The notes below the pieces were generated by a model that saw only the letters and a list, made by a program, of their open reading frames with translations, did no database searches and was not told the DNA's origin. The position numbers and the translations under genes were made by a program. A stretch of DNA of 64,000 bases from a bacterium (lineage in GTDB: Bacteria; Actinomycetota; Acidimicrobiia; Spongiisociales; Spongiisociaceae): the NCBI GenBank assembly GCA_028820935.1, contig JAPPHZ010000026.1, positions 1 to 64,000 on the forward strand. The letters are read 5' to 3'. This document shows positions 34,643 through 45,438 of the stretch, piece by piece (position 1 is the first letter of the stretch; each line of letters begins with the position of its first letter).

Positions 34643-34933
34643 ATGAATCTGAAGCCACTCGGCGACCGCGTGATCGTCTCGCCCAACGAGGATGACGAGC
34701 AGCGCACGGCGTCGGGACTGGTAATCCCCGACACGGCCAAGGAGAAGCCGGTGACCGGCACCGTCCTGGCCGTCGGCCCCGGCGATCTGAACGATGACGG
34801 CGACCGTATTCCCGTGGATGTTGCCCCGGGCGACACGGTCGTCTACTCGAAGTACGCCGGAACCGAACTGAAGTACGAAGGCGAGGAGTACCTGATTCTC
34901 GCGTCCCGCGACCTGCTGGCCATCGTCGGCTGA
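34643..34933 (+). CDS. groES: Co-chaperonin GroES
   Basis: The 96-residue, full-length Cpn10 has [19 protein letters not shown] at the start, the mobile-loop region [16 protein letters not shown], and [13 protein letters not shown] near the end. It caps GroEL. A strong AAGGAGG site precedes the ATG, and a CIRCE element lies upstream. groEL follows after 39 bp. Confidence 0.97.
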   Translation: MNLKPLGDRVIVSPNEDDEQRTASGLVIPDTAKEKPVTGTVLAVGPGDLNDDGDRIPVDVAPGDTVVYSKYAGTELKYEGEEYLILASRDLLAIVG

Positions 34934-34939
34934 CGGTAG

Positions 34940-36607
<1,668 letters not shown>

Positions 36608-36636
36608 TCCCGCTCCGACCACCGGACAAGACATCG

Positions 36637-36666
36637 AACGACCCGCCCTCCAACGGGCGGGTCGTT
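36637..36666 (+). terminator. Hairpin terminator after groEL
   Basis: AACGACCCGCCC (36637-36648) and GGGCGGGTCGTT (36655-36666) form a perfect 12-bp stem with a 6-base loop, 29 bp after the groEL stop. The following run is TTCCGCG, so the U-tract is poor; such L-shaped terminators are common in high-GC actinobacteria. Confidence 0.8.
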
Positions 36667-36757
36667 CCGCGTCCCGGGGACCTGGAAGCAGTTGCTCGAG
36701 CAGTCGCCGGAGCCGGAAAGAAAGGTTTATGGGGTGCCGGCAGGTATCATCCGGGGC

Positions 36758-37744
36758 ATGACCGACACCCTCACGACCCAATCCATCCCGCAGGTCGAAC
36801 TAGCCTTCAAGCCCACGCCCCTCCACTACTTCCCGCGCTTGCGAGAGGCCTGGGGAGGCCCCCACATCTGGGTGAAGCGTGACGACCTGACCGGCTTCGG
36901 CCTGTCGGGAAACAAGGTGCGCAAGCTGGAGTTCCACATGGCTGCGGCCATGGAGTCCGGCTGCGACACGGTGATCACCTGCGGCGCCTACCAGTCCAAC
37001 CATTGCCGGGCCACCGCCCTGGCCGGCGCCCGGTTCGGGCTCGATATCCGCCTGGTGCTCCGCACCCCGGATGGGAACGAGCCGAATGTCTCGGTGGCCA
37101 ACCTGCGGATCGACACCCTCGCCGGCGCCGAGATCAGCTACATCTCCGAGGCGCAATGGCCCGACCGCGACGAGATCATGGCTGCGGACGCGGCCAGACT
37201 GGCCGAGCAGGGCCACAAGTCGTGGGTGATTCCCCAGGGCGCATCCGACAAGCTGGGGATGTGGGGGATGTCGTTGGGCTTCCGCGAGTTCGTCGGTCAG
37301 ATCCCCGACGTGATCGGCGCCGACGTGGCGGCGGTGTGCCACACCGGATCCTCGGGTGGCACCACTTCCGGCTTCGGCTGGGGCGCCGACCGCACCGGTT
37401 TCGAGAGTCCGGTCGTGGCCCTATGCATCTCGGAGCCGGCCGAGAACCTGATCGAGCGGGTGGACCGGATCTGGAAGGCCGGGGTGGAGACCTTTGGGGG
37501 CGACATGCCGCAGCCGGACCTCCAGTACATCGACGACTACCTCTGCGGCGGCTACGGCAAGGTGAACGAAGAACTGGTGGAGACCATGGTGGAGGCCACC
37601 CGGCTGACCGGCCTGCTGTTCGACACCACCTACACCGGCAAGGCCATGTACGGGCTGAAGAACGAGATCCGCAAGGGCCGGTTCGGTCCCGACGACCACA
37701 TCGTCTTCTGGCACACCGGAGGAGGCTTCGGCGCCGTCAACTGA
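36758..37744 (+). CDS. PLP-dependent D-cysteine desulfhydrase / L-cysteate sulfo-lyase-like enzyme
   Basis: The product is about 328 residues from ATG 36758 (the frame opens at 36692 without a better start). Fold-type II PLP enzyme of the ACC-deaminase/DcyD family: VKRDDLTGFGLSGNKVRKLEF with the PLP lysine near residue 51, CGAYQSNHCRATALA near 78 and the phosphate loop TGSSGGTTSGFG near 195. The family removes H2S from D-cysteine or sulfite from L-cysteate; the two are not separable by eye. A TPP enzyme gene lies convergent next door. Confidence 0.85.
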   Translation: MTDTLTTQSIPQVELAFKPTPLHYFPRLREAWGGPHIWVKRDDLTGFGLSGNKVRKLEFHMAAAMESGCDTVITCGAYQSNHCRATALAGARFGLDIRLVLRTPDGNEPNVSVANLRIDTLAGAEISYISEAQWPDRDEIMAADAARLAEQGHKSWVIPQGASDKLGMWGMSLGFREFVGQIPDVIGADVAAVCHTGSSGGTTSGFGWGADRTGFESPVVALCISEPAENLIERVDRIWKAGVETFGGDMPQPDLQYIDDYLCGGYGKVNEELVETMVEATRLTGLLFDTTYTGKAMYGLKNEIRKGRFGPDDHIVFWHTGGGFGAVN

Positions 37745-37834
37745 TCGGTTGGTTTCCGGCCGGCTCCCCCGGATACTCGGGCGCGGCGTGCGGCCGAGAG
37801 CTTCGTCCCCGGTCGCGCCGGCAGGGGACTCCGG

Positions 37835-39529
37835 TCAGGTGGTACGCACGTCGAGCAGGGCTTGCCTGCCTTTGCTCACCTGCCGCAGAGCACGTTCCAA
37901 GGCGCCTTGGAGTTCGGCGGGATCGTCCACGCCTTCCGCGTACGCGCCGCATGCGGAGGCCACCTCTGCGAAGGCGGGTGATGGGCTGAGATCGGTGAGT
38001 GGATAGTTACCGGAAGACTCGGCCCAGCCACCTGGAGCGATCCTCTGGACCGCAGTGCGCACCGCCTTCCAGCTGCTGTTGTTGAACACGACCACCAGGA
38101 GCGCGAGCCCGAGTTGCTCGGCCGTCAGGTGGCAGGCGAGAGGGTTGCTGAAGATGTAGGCGCCGTCGCCGAGCGCGCATACGACAGTGCGGTCCGGCTC
38201 GCCGAGTTTGACTCCCAGTGCGGCGCCGAAGCCCCAGCCCAGCCCCGAGACCGACGAGGGACCGTAGTAGCCGCCCGGGCGGTCCAGCCTGAGTTGGTCC
38301 GAATGCGCGTCGTACTCGTTGACGACGATTCCATCCGGGGCAAGAGCGTCTCCGATGCGGCGGGAGAGGAATGCCGGATCGATGGGCCGGGCCGAACTCG
38401 CGGCCTTGGCCCGATGCCTCGCGTCCGCGCGTGATCCTTCGTGTTGCGCAGCCAGCCGGCTCAGCCTGGGTTGCAGGGAACTACCGGCGATCCTGCTCTT
38501 CACGGCGGCCGTCAGCCCATCGAGCGTCTGGGATGGACATCCGCCGAGGGCGATATGGATCGGGAAGTTCCACATCGGATAGTCGCGGCGAATCGGATCG
38601 AGGCCGATATGCACCACCGGCACATCAGGGGCGGGCTCGTCCTGCGGGAACCAGGGAACGTCCGCTTCCACGACGATCAGCAGATCGGCATCCTCGATCA
38701 ACGGGGCCGCGTCGAATCCCAGATGTTGCGGATGCGAGGACGGAAAGGACATACGCTCGCGGAAGACTTCGACGACACCTGCTCCGGCAGCTTCGGCGAA
38801 CTCGACGAGCGCGGCCACGGCTCTCGAGTCCCGTCCCAGTGAATTGGTGATGACCAGCAGGTTTCCGGATCCCGCTACGAGATCGGCGACGCGGGCGATC
38901 GCGGACTGCTCTGCCGCGGTGGTAGAGGCTGGGTCGGAGCGAGGTGGCCGCGAGTCAACTGCAGGGGCCGCACGTGCGGCGAGCAGTTCCCGCGGAAGGG
39001 ACAGGTAGACAGGGCCGGCCGGATCGGCGGTGGCCACTGCGAGTGCCCGGTCGACCACATCGTTCACCTGGCGCGGGTAGCGCAACTCGTAGTCCCAGCG
39101 CGTGTACTCACGTACCATGGACGCCTGGTCGAAGCTCTCCTGGGCCCAATGGATGTACATGTCGCGCGATCCTGGGCTCCCATCGGCGAGGACCGGGGTT
39201 CTGCCCGCCATGACCAGCATCGGAATCCGCTGCCGGGATGCGTTCATGATCCCCGAGGCGGCATTGGCCGTTCCGACGCTCACATGGAGGAAGACTGCAG
39301 ACGGCACGCCGGTCGCCATCGCGTGTCCATGTGCCATGCTGACCGCTGCCATCTCGTGGGCAACGGTGACGGGTTGCGGCACGGGTCCGATGCGCTCCGC
39401 ATCGAAGTGGGCGTAGGCTTCGATTAGCGGTGCGGCATCGGTTCCCGCGTTGGCGAACAGATACGGCACGCCTGCCTTTCCGAGCCGGAGTAGCAGGGCT
39501 TCAGCGACAGTGAGGCTTGATCCGCTCAT
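37835..39529 (-). CDS. Thiamine-pyrophosphate-dependent enzyme (acetolactate synthase-like)
   Basis: The 564-residue protein has the three-domain TPP layout. The N-terminal PYR domain has YLFANAGTDAAPLIEAY and the activating Glu in VAHEMAAVSMAHG near residue 58; a central domain follows; the C-terminal PP domain has GDGAYIFSNPLACHLTAEQ and VVVFNNSSW as the Mg-diphosphate motif. It could be a decarboxylase or carboligase of a 2-oxo acid; no specificity motif stands out. The neighbouring cysteate/cysteine lyase-like gene raises an organosulfur role as a hypothesis. Confidence 0.8.
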   Translation of the reverse strand: MSGSSLTVAEALLLRLGKAGVPYLFANAGTDAAPLIEAYAHFDAERIGPVPQPVTVAHEMAAVSMAHGHAMATGVPSAVFLHVSVGTANAASGIMNASRQRIPMLVMAGRTPVLADGSPGSRDMYIHWAQESFDQASMVREYTRWDYELRYPRQVNDVVDRALAVATADPAGPVYLSLPRELLAARAAPAVDSRPPRSDPASTTAAEQSAIARVADLVAGSGNLLVITNSLGRDSRAVAALVEFAEAAGAGVVEVFRERMSFPSSHPQHLGFDAAPLIEDADLLIVVEADVPWFPQDEPAPDVPVVHIGLDPIRRDYPMWNFPIHIALGGCPSQTLDGLTAAVKSRIAGSSLQPRLSRLAAQHEGSRADARHRAKAASSARPIDPAFLSRRIGDALAPDGIVVNEYDAHSDQLRLDRPGGYYGPSSVSGLGWGFGAALGVKLGEPDRTVVCALGDGAYIFSNPLACHLTAEQLGLALLVVVFNNSSWKAVRTAVQRIAPGGWAESSGNYPLTDLSPSPAFAEVASACGAYAEGVDDPAELQGALERALRQVSKGRQALLDVRTT

Positions 39530-39702
39530 CCCGGCCCTCCCGCTCGAGGTCGACTGGCGCGAAGTATTACCGGCGCAGGCCGGACTCGCCAGCTGTCCCG
39601 GACGCTAAGGACCACCAAGCCTTACCGGTGTTCCCGCGGTCGCTTCTTGTTCCGGAGGTCGTTTGTCGGAATCGGATCCCCCGCGAGGCGCCCGTCCGGA
39701 AC

Positions 39703-40002
39703 CTAGGCGTCGGTGACGACCTGGTCTTCCTCCGGTTGCTCGGGAGGGGTTGCGGTCACCGTTTCGTCTGCCGGGGTGGCGGTCGCGGACTCAGGCTCGG
39801 GCGTCCCCCCGTCGAGGCCGAGGTTCACCCTCGCCTCTGCCGTGAAGTAAGTTTTCGGAGAATCCGGGTTGGAGGGCTCCGGCGCCAGTTCGGGCTCCCT
39901 CGGTTCGCGGCTCATGGTCACGGTCACGATCCGGTTCTGGAGCAACCAGCCCACGGCGCCGATTCCTCCGATGAAAGCGAACAGTTTCAGCAGCCTCTTC
40001 AT
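39703..40002 (-). CDS. Small single-pass membrane protein of unknown function
   Basis: The 99-residue protein has one N-terminal hydrophobic segment (LLKLFAFIGGIGAVGWLLQN), then a long acidic, Pro/Thr/Glu-rich tail (EPELAPEPSNPDSP, ATATPADETVTATPPEQPEEDQ). This looks like a membrane-anchored disordered tail. No family recognised. It stands alone with 170-bp gaps on both sides. Confidence 0.5.
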   Translation of the reverse strand: MKRLLKLFAFIGGIGAVGWLLQNRIVTVTMSREPREPELAPEPSNPDSPKTYFTAEARVNLGLDGGTPEPESATATPADETVTATPPEQPEEDQVVTDA

Positions 40003-40170
40003 GGTGATTGGCCCGTCTCTTCTCGGTTGTCATCCACCGGTCCCGGAGCCACCTCCGATGGCGAGGACCCTTCATCCCCCATGGTACTCGGCCCCGGAAC
40101 GCATCGGAACGGGGCACACGGCCTGCGGTAGCCTCGCCGGACAGAGCGGTGTGTCCGGAAGGAAGTTGCC

Positions 40171-41190
40171 TTGAAGATCGACTACTACCTGGAGGACGGC
40201 GCGCTCGGCGTTGTTGCGGAGCGGGCGGTTCGCGCCCGCGCCCTCGGCTTTGACGGGATCTTCACGGCCGACACGGCCCATGACCCGTTCCTGCGGGTGA
40301 TGGCCGCCGCGTGCGCCGCCCCGGATGTCGAGGTCGGTACCTCTGTGGCTGTGGCCTTCGCCCGGTCGCCGATGGTGGTTGCCCAGACTGCCTGGGATCT
40401 GGCCTCCTTCACCGGGGGCCGGTTCCGGCTGGGCCTGGGAACCCAGGTGAAGCCCCACATCGAGCGGCGATTCTCGATGTCCTGGAGCCGGCCGGCGGGG
40501 CGGATGGCCGAGTTCGTCGGCGCCCTGAGGGCCATCTGGGACACCTGGCAGAACGGAACCCGCCTCCGCTTTCGCGGTGAGCATTACTCGTTCACCCTCA
40601 TGACTCCCTTCTTCGATCCGGGACCGATCGCCCATCCGGACGTGCCTATCCACATAGCCGGCGTCGGCCCCCTCATGTCCCGGCTGGCGGGAGAGATGTG
40701 CGACGGCTACCACGTCCATCCTTTCCACACGGTCCGGTACCTGCGAGAGGTCACCCTTCCGGCCATGCGCGCCGGCGCCGATGCGGCAGGTCGCTCGCTC
40801 GATCGGGTGGAGATGGCGTCGTCGGTGATGGTGGTCACCGGCCGAGACGAGAGCCAGATCGAGGAGTCCCGGCGCGACGTCAGGCGACAGATCGCCTTCT
40901 ACGCTTCCACGCCGGCCTATCGCCGGGTTCTCGATGCCCATGGCTGGGACTTCGGCCCGGCGCTCGCCGCGCTGGCGAGGAGGGGTCGGTGGGAGAGGAT
41001 GGCCGATCTGATACCCGATGAGGTGGTAGCGGAGGTGGCGGTGGAGGCGCCGGTGGACAGGCTCGGGTCGGCCATCAGAGCTCGCTACGAGGGGGTGCTG
41101 GACCGGGTGGGCTGCTATTCGGTCGGAGGGGCGCAGCCTTCTCTTACCGACGAGGAGTGGGGCACGATCCTGGCCCAGGTCCGGGACTGA
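40171..41190 (+). CDS. LLM-class F420-dependent oxidoreductase
   Basis: The 339-residue TIM-barrel protein of the luciferase-like superfamily has LGFDGIFTADTAHDPFLRV near residue 25, VGTSVAVAFARSPMVVAQTAWDLA near 52, SFTGGRFRLGLGTQVKPHIERRF near 82 and IHIAGVGPLMSRLAGE near 158. It resembles the TIGR03617-type subfamily of F420-dependent enzymes; substrate unknown. The start is TTG 40171 with a GGAAGGAAG ribosome site upstream. Confidence 0.85.
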   Translation: MKIDYYLEDGALGVVAERAVRARALGFDGIFTADTAHDPFLRVMAAACAAPDVEVGTSVAVAFARSPMVVAQTAWDLASFTGGRFRLGLGTQVKPHIERRFSMSWSRPAGRMAEFVGALRAIWDTWQNGTRLRFRGEHYSFTLMTPFFDPGPIAHPDVPIHIAGVGPLMSRLAGEMCDGYHVHPFHTVRYLREVTLPAMRAGADAAGRSLDRVEMASSVMVVTGRDESQIEESRRDVRRQIAFYASTPAYRRVLDAHGWDFGPALAALARRGRWERMADLIPDEVVAEVAVEAPVDRLGSAIRARYEGVLDRVGCYSVGGAQPSLTDEEWGTILAQVRD

Positions 41191-41412
41191 AGCCGGGTAG
41201 GCGCCCCGCGACCTCAGCCGCTCAGGGCGAGGGCGGTCTCGACCCGCGGATCGGCCACCGCCTCCCTCAGACCGCCGGCTGAGACGGTGACCGCCGATAT
41301 GGGTCCCCAGTCCGGTTTCCAGCGGTCGTGGACGCCGATCCCGTCATGGGTCATAGCGCTCAGGTCAGGTGATCCTGTGGCTACCCTCCCGATCCGGAGA
41401 GGAGCGTGGGAC

Positions 41413-41913
41413 GTGTCGTCGCATCCGGTCAACCTGGAGGATGTCTTCCGCGACATCATGGCCAACTTCGCGGCCAGCGTGACGGTCGTGACCAGCTACT
41501 GGGACGAACGCCACCACGGGCTGACGGTGTCGGCGTTCACCTCCGTGTCTCTGGTTCCGCCCCTGGTGCTGATCTGCATCGACCACGCCTCGCACAGCAT
41601 CGAGGCCTTGCGGGCGGCCGGCGGGTTCACCGTCAACATGCTCCGGGAGGGCACCGCCGACGTCGCCCTGAGGTTCGCTTCGAAGGACCCCGACAAGTTC
41701 CGTGGCCTGCCGGTGCGGGCGCCCCGGTACGAGGCCGCAGGTCTGTCCCTGCCCTCGCACTCCTTCGCCTGCCTCGAATGCCGCACGGTCGAGTCGGCCG
41801 AGGCGGGGGATCACACCATCTTCATCGGCCAGGTGGAACACGCCGCCCGATACGACCCCGGTCGCCCGCTCCTCTACTGGCAGCGTGACTTCCGCCGCCT
41901 CGAGTCCAGCTAG
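41413..41913 (+). CDS. Flavin reductase domain protein (HpaC/RutF-like)
   Basis: The product is about 166 residues from GTG 41413; the frame opens at 41287 but conserved sequence begins at VNLEDVFRDIMANFAASVTVVTS. Other motifs are GLTVSAFTSVSLVPPLVLICIDHAS and GFTVNML, and C-terminal FIGQVEHA. It reduces FMN or FAD for a partner oxygenase. It follows the LLM oxidoreductase on the same strand after about 220 bp, so a monooxygenase pairing is possible but unproven. Confidence 0.85.
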   Translation: MSSHPVNLEDVFRDIMANFAASVTVVTSYWDERHHGLTVSAFTSVSLVPPLVLICIDHASHSIEALRAAGGFTVNMLREGTADVALRFASKDPDKFRGLPVRAPRYEAAGLSLPSHSFACLECRTVESAEAGDHTIFIGQVEHAARYDPGRPLLYWQRDFRRLESS

Positions 41914-41942
41914 TTACGAGGTTCCGGCGGACGGACCGCGGC

Positions 41943-42596
41943 CTATGGGCTTCCGAAGTCGTGGTCGATGAAAGCCTTCAGGGTGCCGCCGCTGATCTGG
42001 CCGTTGACCTGGCGAGTGATCAGGCCATCTGCTCCGATCAGGTAGGTGACCGGGAGCCCCATGAACGGGTAGTTGTCCGTGACGCTGCGGCTGTCATCGA
42101 TTCCCAACGGGTAGTACGCACCGACTTCGGCGGCGAAGTTCTCTGCGGGCCCGGGAGCATCCTCCACGGCGACGCCCAGGAACGCCACCTGCGGATTCTC
42201 CTCCGCCACCCGCGAGAACTCCGGTATCTCGATCCGGCAGGGGGCGCACCAGCTGGCCCACAGGTTGAGCACCAGGGGCCGCCCGTCAGCGGCTCGGTAC
42301 TCGGACATCACGAACCTGGACCCGTCGAACAGCGCCACGGACATGTCAGGGGCGGGTTCTCCGGCCAGAGGGCCCCTCGGGAATCCCGCCACATCGATCG
42401 AAAGGGATCCGGTACCTGTGGCATCGCCGGGTGGCGGGTCAGGGGTGCGGGTCAGCACCGCCGCCCCGGCGATGACGATGACCGCCATTGCGGTGGCGGC
42501 AAGCTTCCAGGCTACCGGCATCCGCCGCCGGCCTGCGTGCTCCGGGGGAGAGGCGGGCGCCGCGTCGGCAGGCGGTTGCTGGTTCGACTCGGCCAC
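41943..42596 (-). CDS. TlpA/ResA-like membrane-anchored thioredoxin
   Basis: The 217-residue protein has one membrane segment near residues 30-48 (WKLAATAMAVIVIAGAAVL) and an extracytoplasmic thioredoxin fold. The redox motif is LWASWCAPCRIEIPEF near residue 110, and the cis-Pro region is MGLPVTYLIGADG. It probably reduces disulfides outside the membrane, for example in cytochrome c maturation, though no such genes are adjacent. It is convergent with the flavin reductase. Confidence 0.88.
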   Translation of the reverse strand: MAESNQQPPADAAPASPPEHAGRRRMPVAWKLAATAMAVIVIAGAAVLTRTPDPPPGDATGTGSLSIDVAGFPRGPLAGEPAPDMSVALFDGSRFVMSEYRAADGRPLVLNLWASWCAPCRIEIPEFSRVAEENPQVAFLGVAVEDAPGPAENFAAEVGAYYPLGIDDSRSVTDNYPFMGLPVTYLIGADGLITRQVNGQISGGTLKAFIDHDFGSP

Positions 42597-42743
42597 GGCC
42601 GCAGGCTAGCTGTACTGGTCAGGTAGGTCATTGACACACGGTTTGGGGCGCTACCGACTGTTCCCAGACTGGAATGTCACGCTCTCGTGTCGGGATGGAG
42701 CGCCCCGACGGTTACTGCGGCCAAGCCTGCAGGCGAGGGATCC

Positions 42744-44327
42744 TCAGGCATCGTCCCGTTGGGCGCGGAATACCACGTCTTGGTCGTGGTGGTGATGGGT
42801 CGATGAGCCGGGCGGTCTCTCTCGGACCTCGCTGGTCACGACAGTCCAACCTGGTGTGGATCGGATGGCTGTCTCCACGTGGTCGACGCCGACGTATGAT
42901 GCCCGGTCCCATGCTGCGATGTGGCCATCGTCGCGTGTCGGAGCACCCGGGCGTGGGGCTGCGTGTCCGACCATCAGAAGGGTGCCGCCGGGAGCGACCG
43001 CGTTCATGATGTTCGCGATGGCGCGGTCGTCCCCTGTCCGGGGGATGGCGGAGTAGAACAGAGAGACCAGGTCGTAGGTGTCGTCGCCGAACGCGTGCCG
43101 GGCGTTGGCGTCGGCTGTCACGCATCGGATGTCCGCTCCCCGGGTGGTGGCCTTGGAGGCGAGGCGGTCGAGTCCGGCTTGGGCCACGTCGGTTGCGGTG
43201 ACGTCCCAGCCGCGCTCGGCCAGCCAGAGGGAGTCGCCTCCTTCGCCGGCTCCGAGATCTAGGACCCGTCCCGGTGTCATGCGTGCGATCTCGGCGACGA
43301 GGGTGCCGTTGGGTGCGCCGCTCCAGACCTCGTCTCCCGAGTAGCGAGCGTTCCACTCAGCTTCAGCAGGCGACCGGCGGCATGCCGTGGCCCGATCTCT
43401 CGTGGCGAGGTCGAGTGCCACCATGGCGCCGACGTAGCTGCCGTCCGCCGCGGCCGCGAGAACCTGTTGGCTCGGGTCGGTGAGGTTGCCGGCCGCGTAC
43501 AAGCCGTCGACAGACGTTTCGCCGGTCGGGTCCGTGGCGACGACGTCAGCCACTCCGATAGGGTGCGGCTCGGCCGTGAGCCCGAGCCCGCTGAATGGCT
43601 CGATACGGGGTCGCAGGTAGGTGGTCACCACCACCGCGTCGGCGGCGATGCGACGTCCATCGGTGAGCTCCACTGCCGCGATCGTCTCGTTCGGTCCATT
43701 GATGATTCGCCGAACGTTGCCGCGGAGAACATGGGTCCCGCCGACCTCGAACGCGGCCACCTCATCCGTGTCGACTTCGAAGTCGGCGGAGATCACCAGG
43801 GTGAATCGGTCGCTGAGATGGGCGAAGAGGCGCGCCGGGTGCAATCCGGCCGGGTGGGTGACGACCTGGACGAGTCCTTGCCCCCGGACCTCGTAGCCGT
43901 GGCAGAACGGGCAGTGAATGACCGTCTTGCCCCAGTGGCGGGCGATTCCCTCGATCGCCGGAAGCTCATCGGCCACGCCGGTCGCGGCGACGACCCGGCG
44001 GGCGCGGACCGTCACGCCACCGGCGTCGAGCCCGAACCCATCAGCGTCCCGGTCGACGGCGTCGACGCGGCCGGTGAGGATCTCGCCTCCATAGCGTCGG
44101 AGCTCAGCTCTGCCCGCGGCGATGAGCTCCGTGGGGGCTTCGCCGTCGTAGCCGAGGTATCCATGCAGATGGGCAGCCGGCGCGTTACGAGGTTCGCCGC
44201 TGTCGATGACGATCACCGACCGGCTCTGGCGTTGGATCTGCAACGCCGCAGCGAGCCCGGCAGCCGAACCGCCCACGACCGCGACATCGCAACGTCGAGT
44301 AATCGGGGAGTGCTGTTGTTCGCTCAT
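42744..44327 (-). CDS. Fusion of thioredoxin-reductase-like FAD oxidoreductase and class I SAM methyltransferase
   Basis: The 527-residue protein has two clear domains. Residues 10-315 form a TrxB-like FAD/NAD(P) oxidoreductase: VAVVGGSAAGLAAALQ near 15, a redox-active C139-P-F-C142 and DGLYAAGNLTDPSQQ near 275. Residues 325-527 form a SAM-dependent methyltransferase: VLDLGAGEGGDSLWLAERGWDVTATD near 350. The C-terminus has four consecutive His (THHHHDQD). Such fusions are known in actinobacteria but their substrate is not; a redox-linked methylation such as thiol or chalcogen detoxification is a guess. Confidence 0.85.
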   Translation of the reverse strand: MSEQQHSPITRRCDVAVVGGSAAGLAAALQIQRQSRSVIVIDSGEPRNAPAAHLHGYLGYDGEAPTELIAAGRAELRRYGGEILTGRVDAVDRDADGFGLDAGGVTVRARRVVAATGVADELPAIEGIARHWGKTVIHCPFCHGYEVRGQGLVQVVTHPAGLHPARLFAHLSDRFTLVISADFEVDTDEVAAFEVGGTHVLRGNVRRIINGPNETIAAVELTDGRRIAADAVVVTTYLRPRIEPFSGLGLTAEPHPIGVADVVATDPTGETSVDGLYAAGNLTDPSQQVLAAAADGSYVGAMVALDLATRDRATACRRSPAEAEWNARYSGDEVWSGAPNGTLVAEIARMTPGRVLDLGAGEGGDSLWLAERGWDVTATDVAQAGLDRLASKATTRGADIRCVTADANARHAFGDDTYDLVSLFYSAIPRTGDDRAIANIMNAVAPGGTLLMVGHAAPRPGAPTRDDGHIAAWDRASYVGVDHVETAIRSTPGWTVVTSEVRERPPGSSTHHHHDQDVVFRAQRDDA

Positions 44328-44642
44328 GACTCCAACCGTACGATGTCGATCGGTTCATTGCACGTTCTCTTGCCGAGTGGAGCGGGTGCGTCCGGGGCGA
44401 ACCCATCCTCACCCCAGAAGGGGGACGGGCATGGCCGACCACGCCCCGGAAGCCCGGGAGGTGGTGGCGGGGGCCGGGCCGCCGGGTCGGGCCCGGTTTC
44501 AGCGATTATCGCGTTCTTGCGACTCTTCCATGTCAGTAGCGTTGCCCGGGGCCGGCCGGATTCCAAGCATTTCTCCACAGGTTTGGTATGTCCTCACCCT
44601 CTCCTAGACTCCGTGCGCTATCTGACAAGAGGACGGGAGAAC
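44328..44642. other. Intergenic region without a supported gene
   Basis: The 315-bp gap between the divergent fusion gene and the VOC gene holds a repeat copy (44462-44531) and a GGGAGA ribosome-site sequence before 44643. An 84-codon frame on the minus strand here contains six consecutive prolines arising from the repeat; I do not consider it a gene. Confidence 0.5.
44462..44531. repeat. Dispersed hairpin repeat, copy A
   Basis: This segment and 48447-48516 align along about 70 bp at roughly 70% identity by eye: a GGYGGTGGCGGGGG block, a GC hairpin (GGGCCGCCGGGTCGGGCCC here) and GCGATTWTCGCG, ending in CTYCA. Both copies are intergenic in the same orientation. It may be a REP-like or small mobile repeat. 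Confidence 0.5.
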
Positions 44643-45428
44643 ATGCCGCGCAGGGACGGATTCATCCAGGGAGAGCCGTGCTGGGCAGATCTCAGCGCCG
44701 AGGACACCGAGGGCGCCAAGGCCTTCTACGGAGGACTGTTCGGCTGGACCTGGGAGGACCGGAGCATGCCGGACTCGGACATGACCTATTCGATGGCCCA
44801 GAAGGATGGTTGCAACGTGGCCGGCCTGGGACCGGCCCCGCCGGAGTTGCTGGCGATGGGGCTGCGGTCGGTATGGAACACCTACCTGGCGGTCGACTCG
44901 GCCGACGAGGCATACCGGAAGGCGATCGAAGCCGGCGGCAGGGGACTCGCCGAGCCGTTCGACGTCATGACCACGGGTCGGATGGCCTACATCATGGACA
45001 ACCAGGGTGCCGCCGTCGGTTTCTGGCAGGCGGGAGACCATACGGGCGCCCAGTTGATCAAGGAGCCCGGGACGATGAGTTGGAGCGAGCTCTACGTGCC
45101 GGACGTCGGCGCTGCGACCGGGTTTCTCGGCACCGTCCTCGGCCTGACCGCCGAGACCTCCGACATGGGTCCGATGTCCTATACGCTGCTCAAGGCCGGT
45201 GACGAGATCGTGGCCGGGGTGATGGAGCCTCCCGAGAACGTTCCTCCTTCGTGGAGCGTCTACTTCGGCGCCGCCGATATCAACGAGACCGCCGGCAGCG
45301 TGACCGGACTGGGCGGCCAAGTGATGAACGGGCCCTTCCCCACCCCGCTCGGGCAGATGATCGTGGCCGCGGATCCGGCCGGAGGCGTGTTCCTCGTCCA
45401 CGACTACTCCACCGCCGCCGATTGTTAG
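44643..45428 (+). CDS. Two-domain VOC (glyoxalase/bleomycin-resistance fold) protein
   Basis: The product is 261 residues from ATG 44643. Two tandem VOC modules are visible: residues about 8-125 (CWADLSAEDTEGAKAFYGGLFGW) and about 138-255 (SWSELYVPDVGAATGFLGTVLG). Modules of this 27-kDa antigen CFP30B type are common in actinobacteria and of unknown activity. Possible metal ligands are not complete in each half. It is convergent with acnA with a 10-bp gap. Confidence 0.85.
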   Translation: MPRRDGFIQGEPCWADLSAEDTEGAKAFYGGLFGWTWEDRSMPDSDMTYSMAQKDGCNVAGLGPAPPELLAMGLRSVWNTYLAVDSADEAYRKAIEAGGRGLAEPFDVMTTGRMAYIMDNQGAAVGFWQAGDHTGAQLIKEPGTMSWSELYVPDVGAATGFLGTVLGLTAETSDMGPMSYTLLKAGDEIVAGVMEPPENVPPSWSVYFGAADINETAGSVTGLGGQVMNGPFPTPLGQMIVAADPAGGVFLVHDYSTAADC

Positions 45429-45438
45429 AGCGACGGGG

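Noticed and set aside
41214-41465. 83-codon minus-strand frame between the LLM oxidoreductase and the flavin reductase
   Set aside because: It overlaps the flavin reductase start and has no recognisable motif. The lower part (from an internal ATG) is outside known genes, so a small gene is possible but unsupported.
44324-44578. 84-codon minus-strand frame with six consecutive prolines (and a similar one at 48305-48580)
   Set aside because: The Pro runs come from the complement of the GGTGGCGGGGG block in the dispersed repeat. Two copies sharing SRK and poly-Pro reflect DNA similarity, not clear coding.
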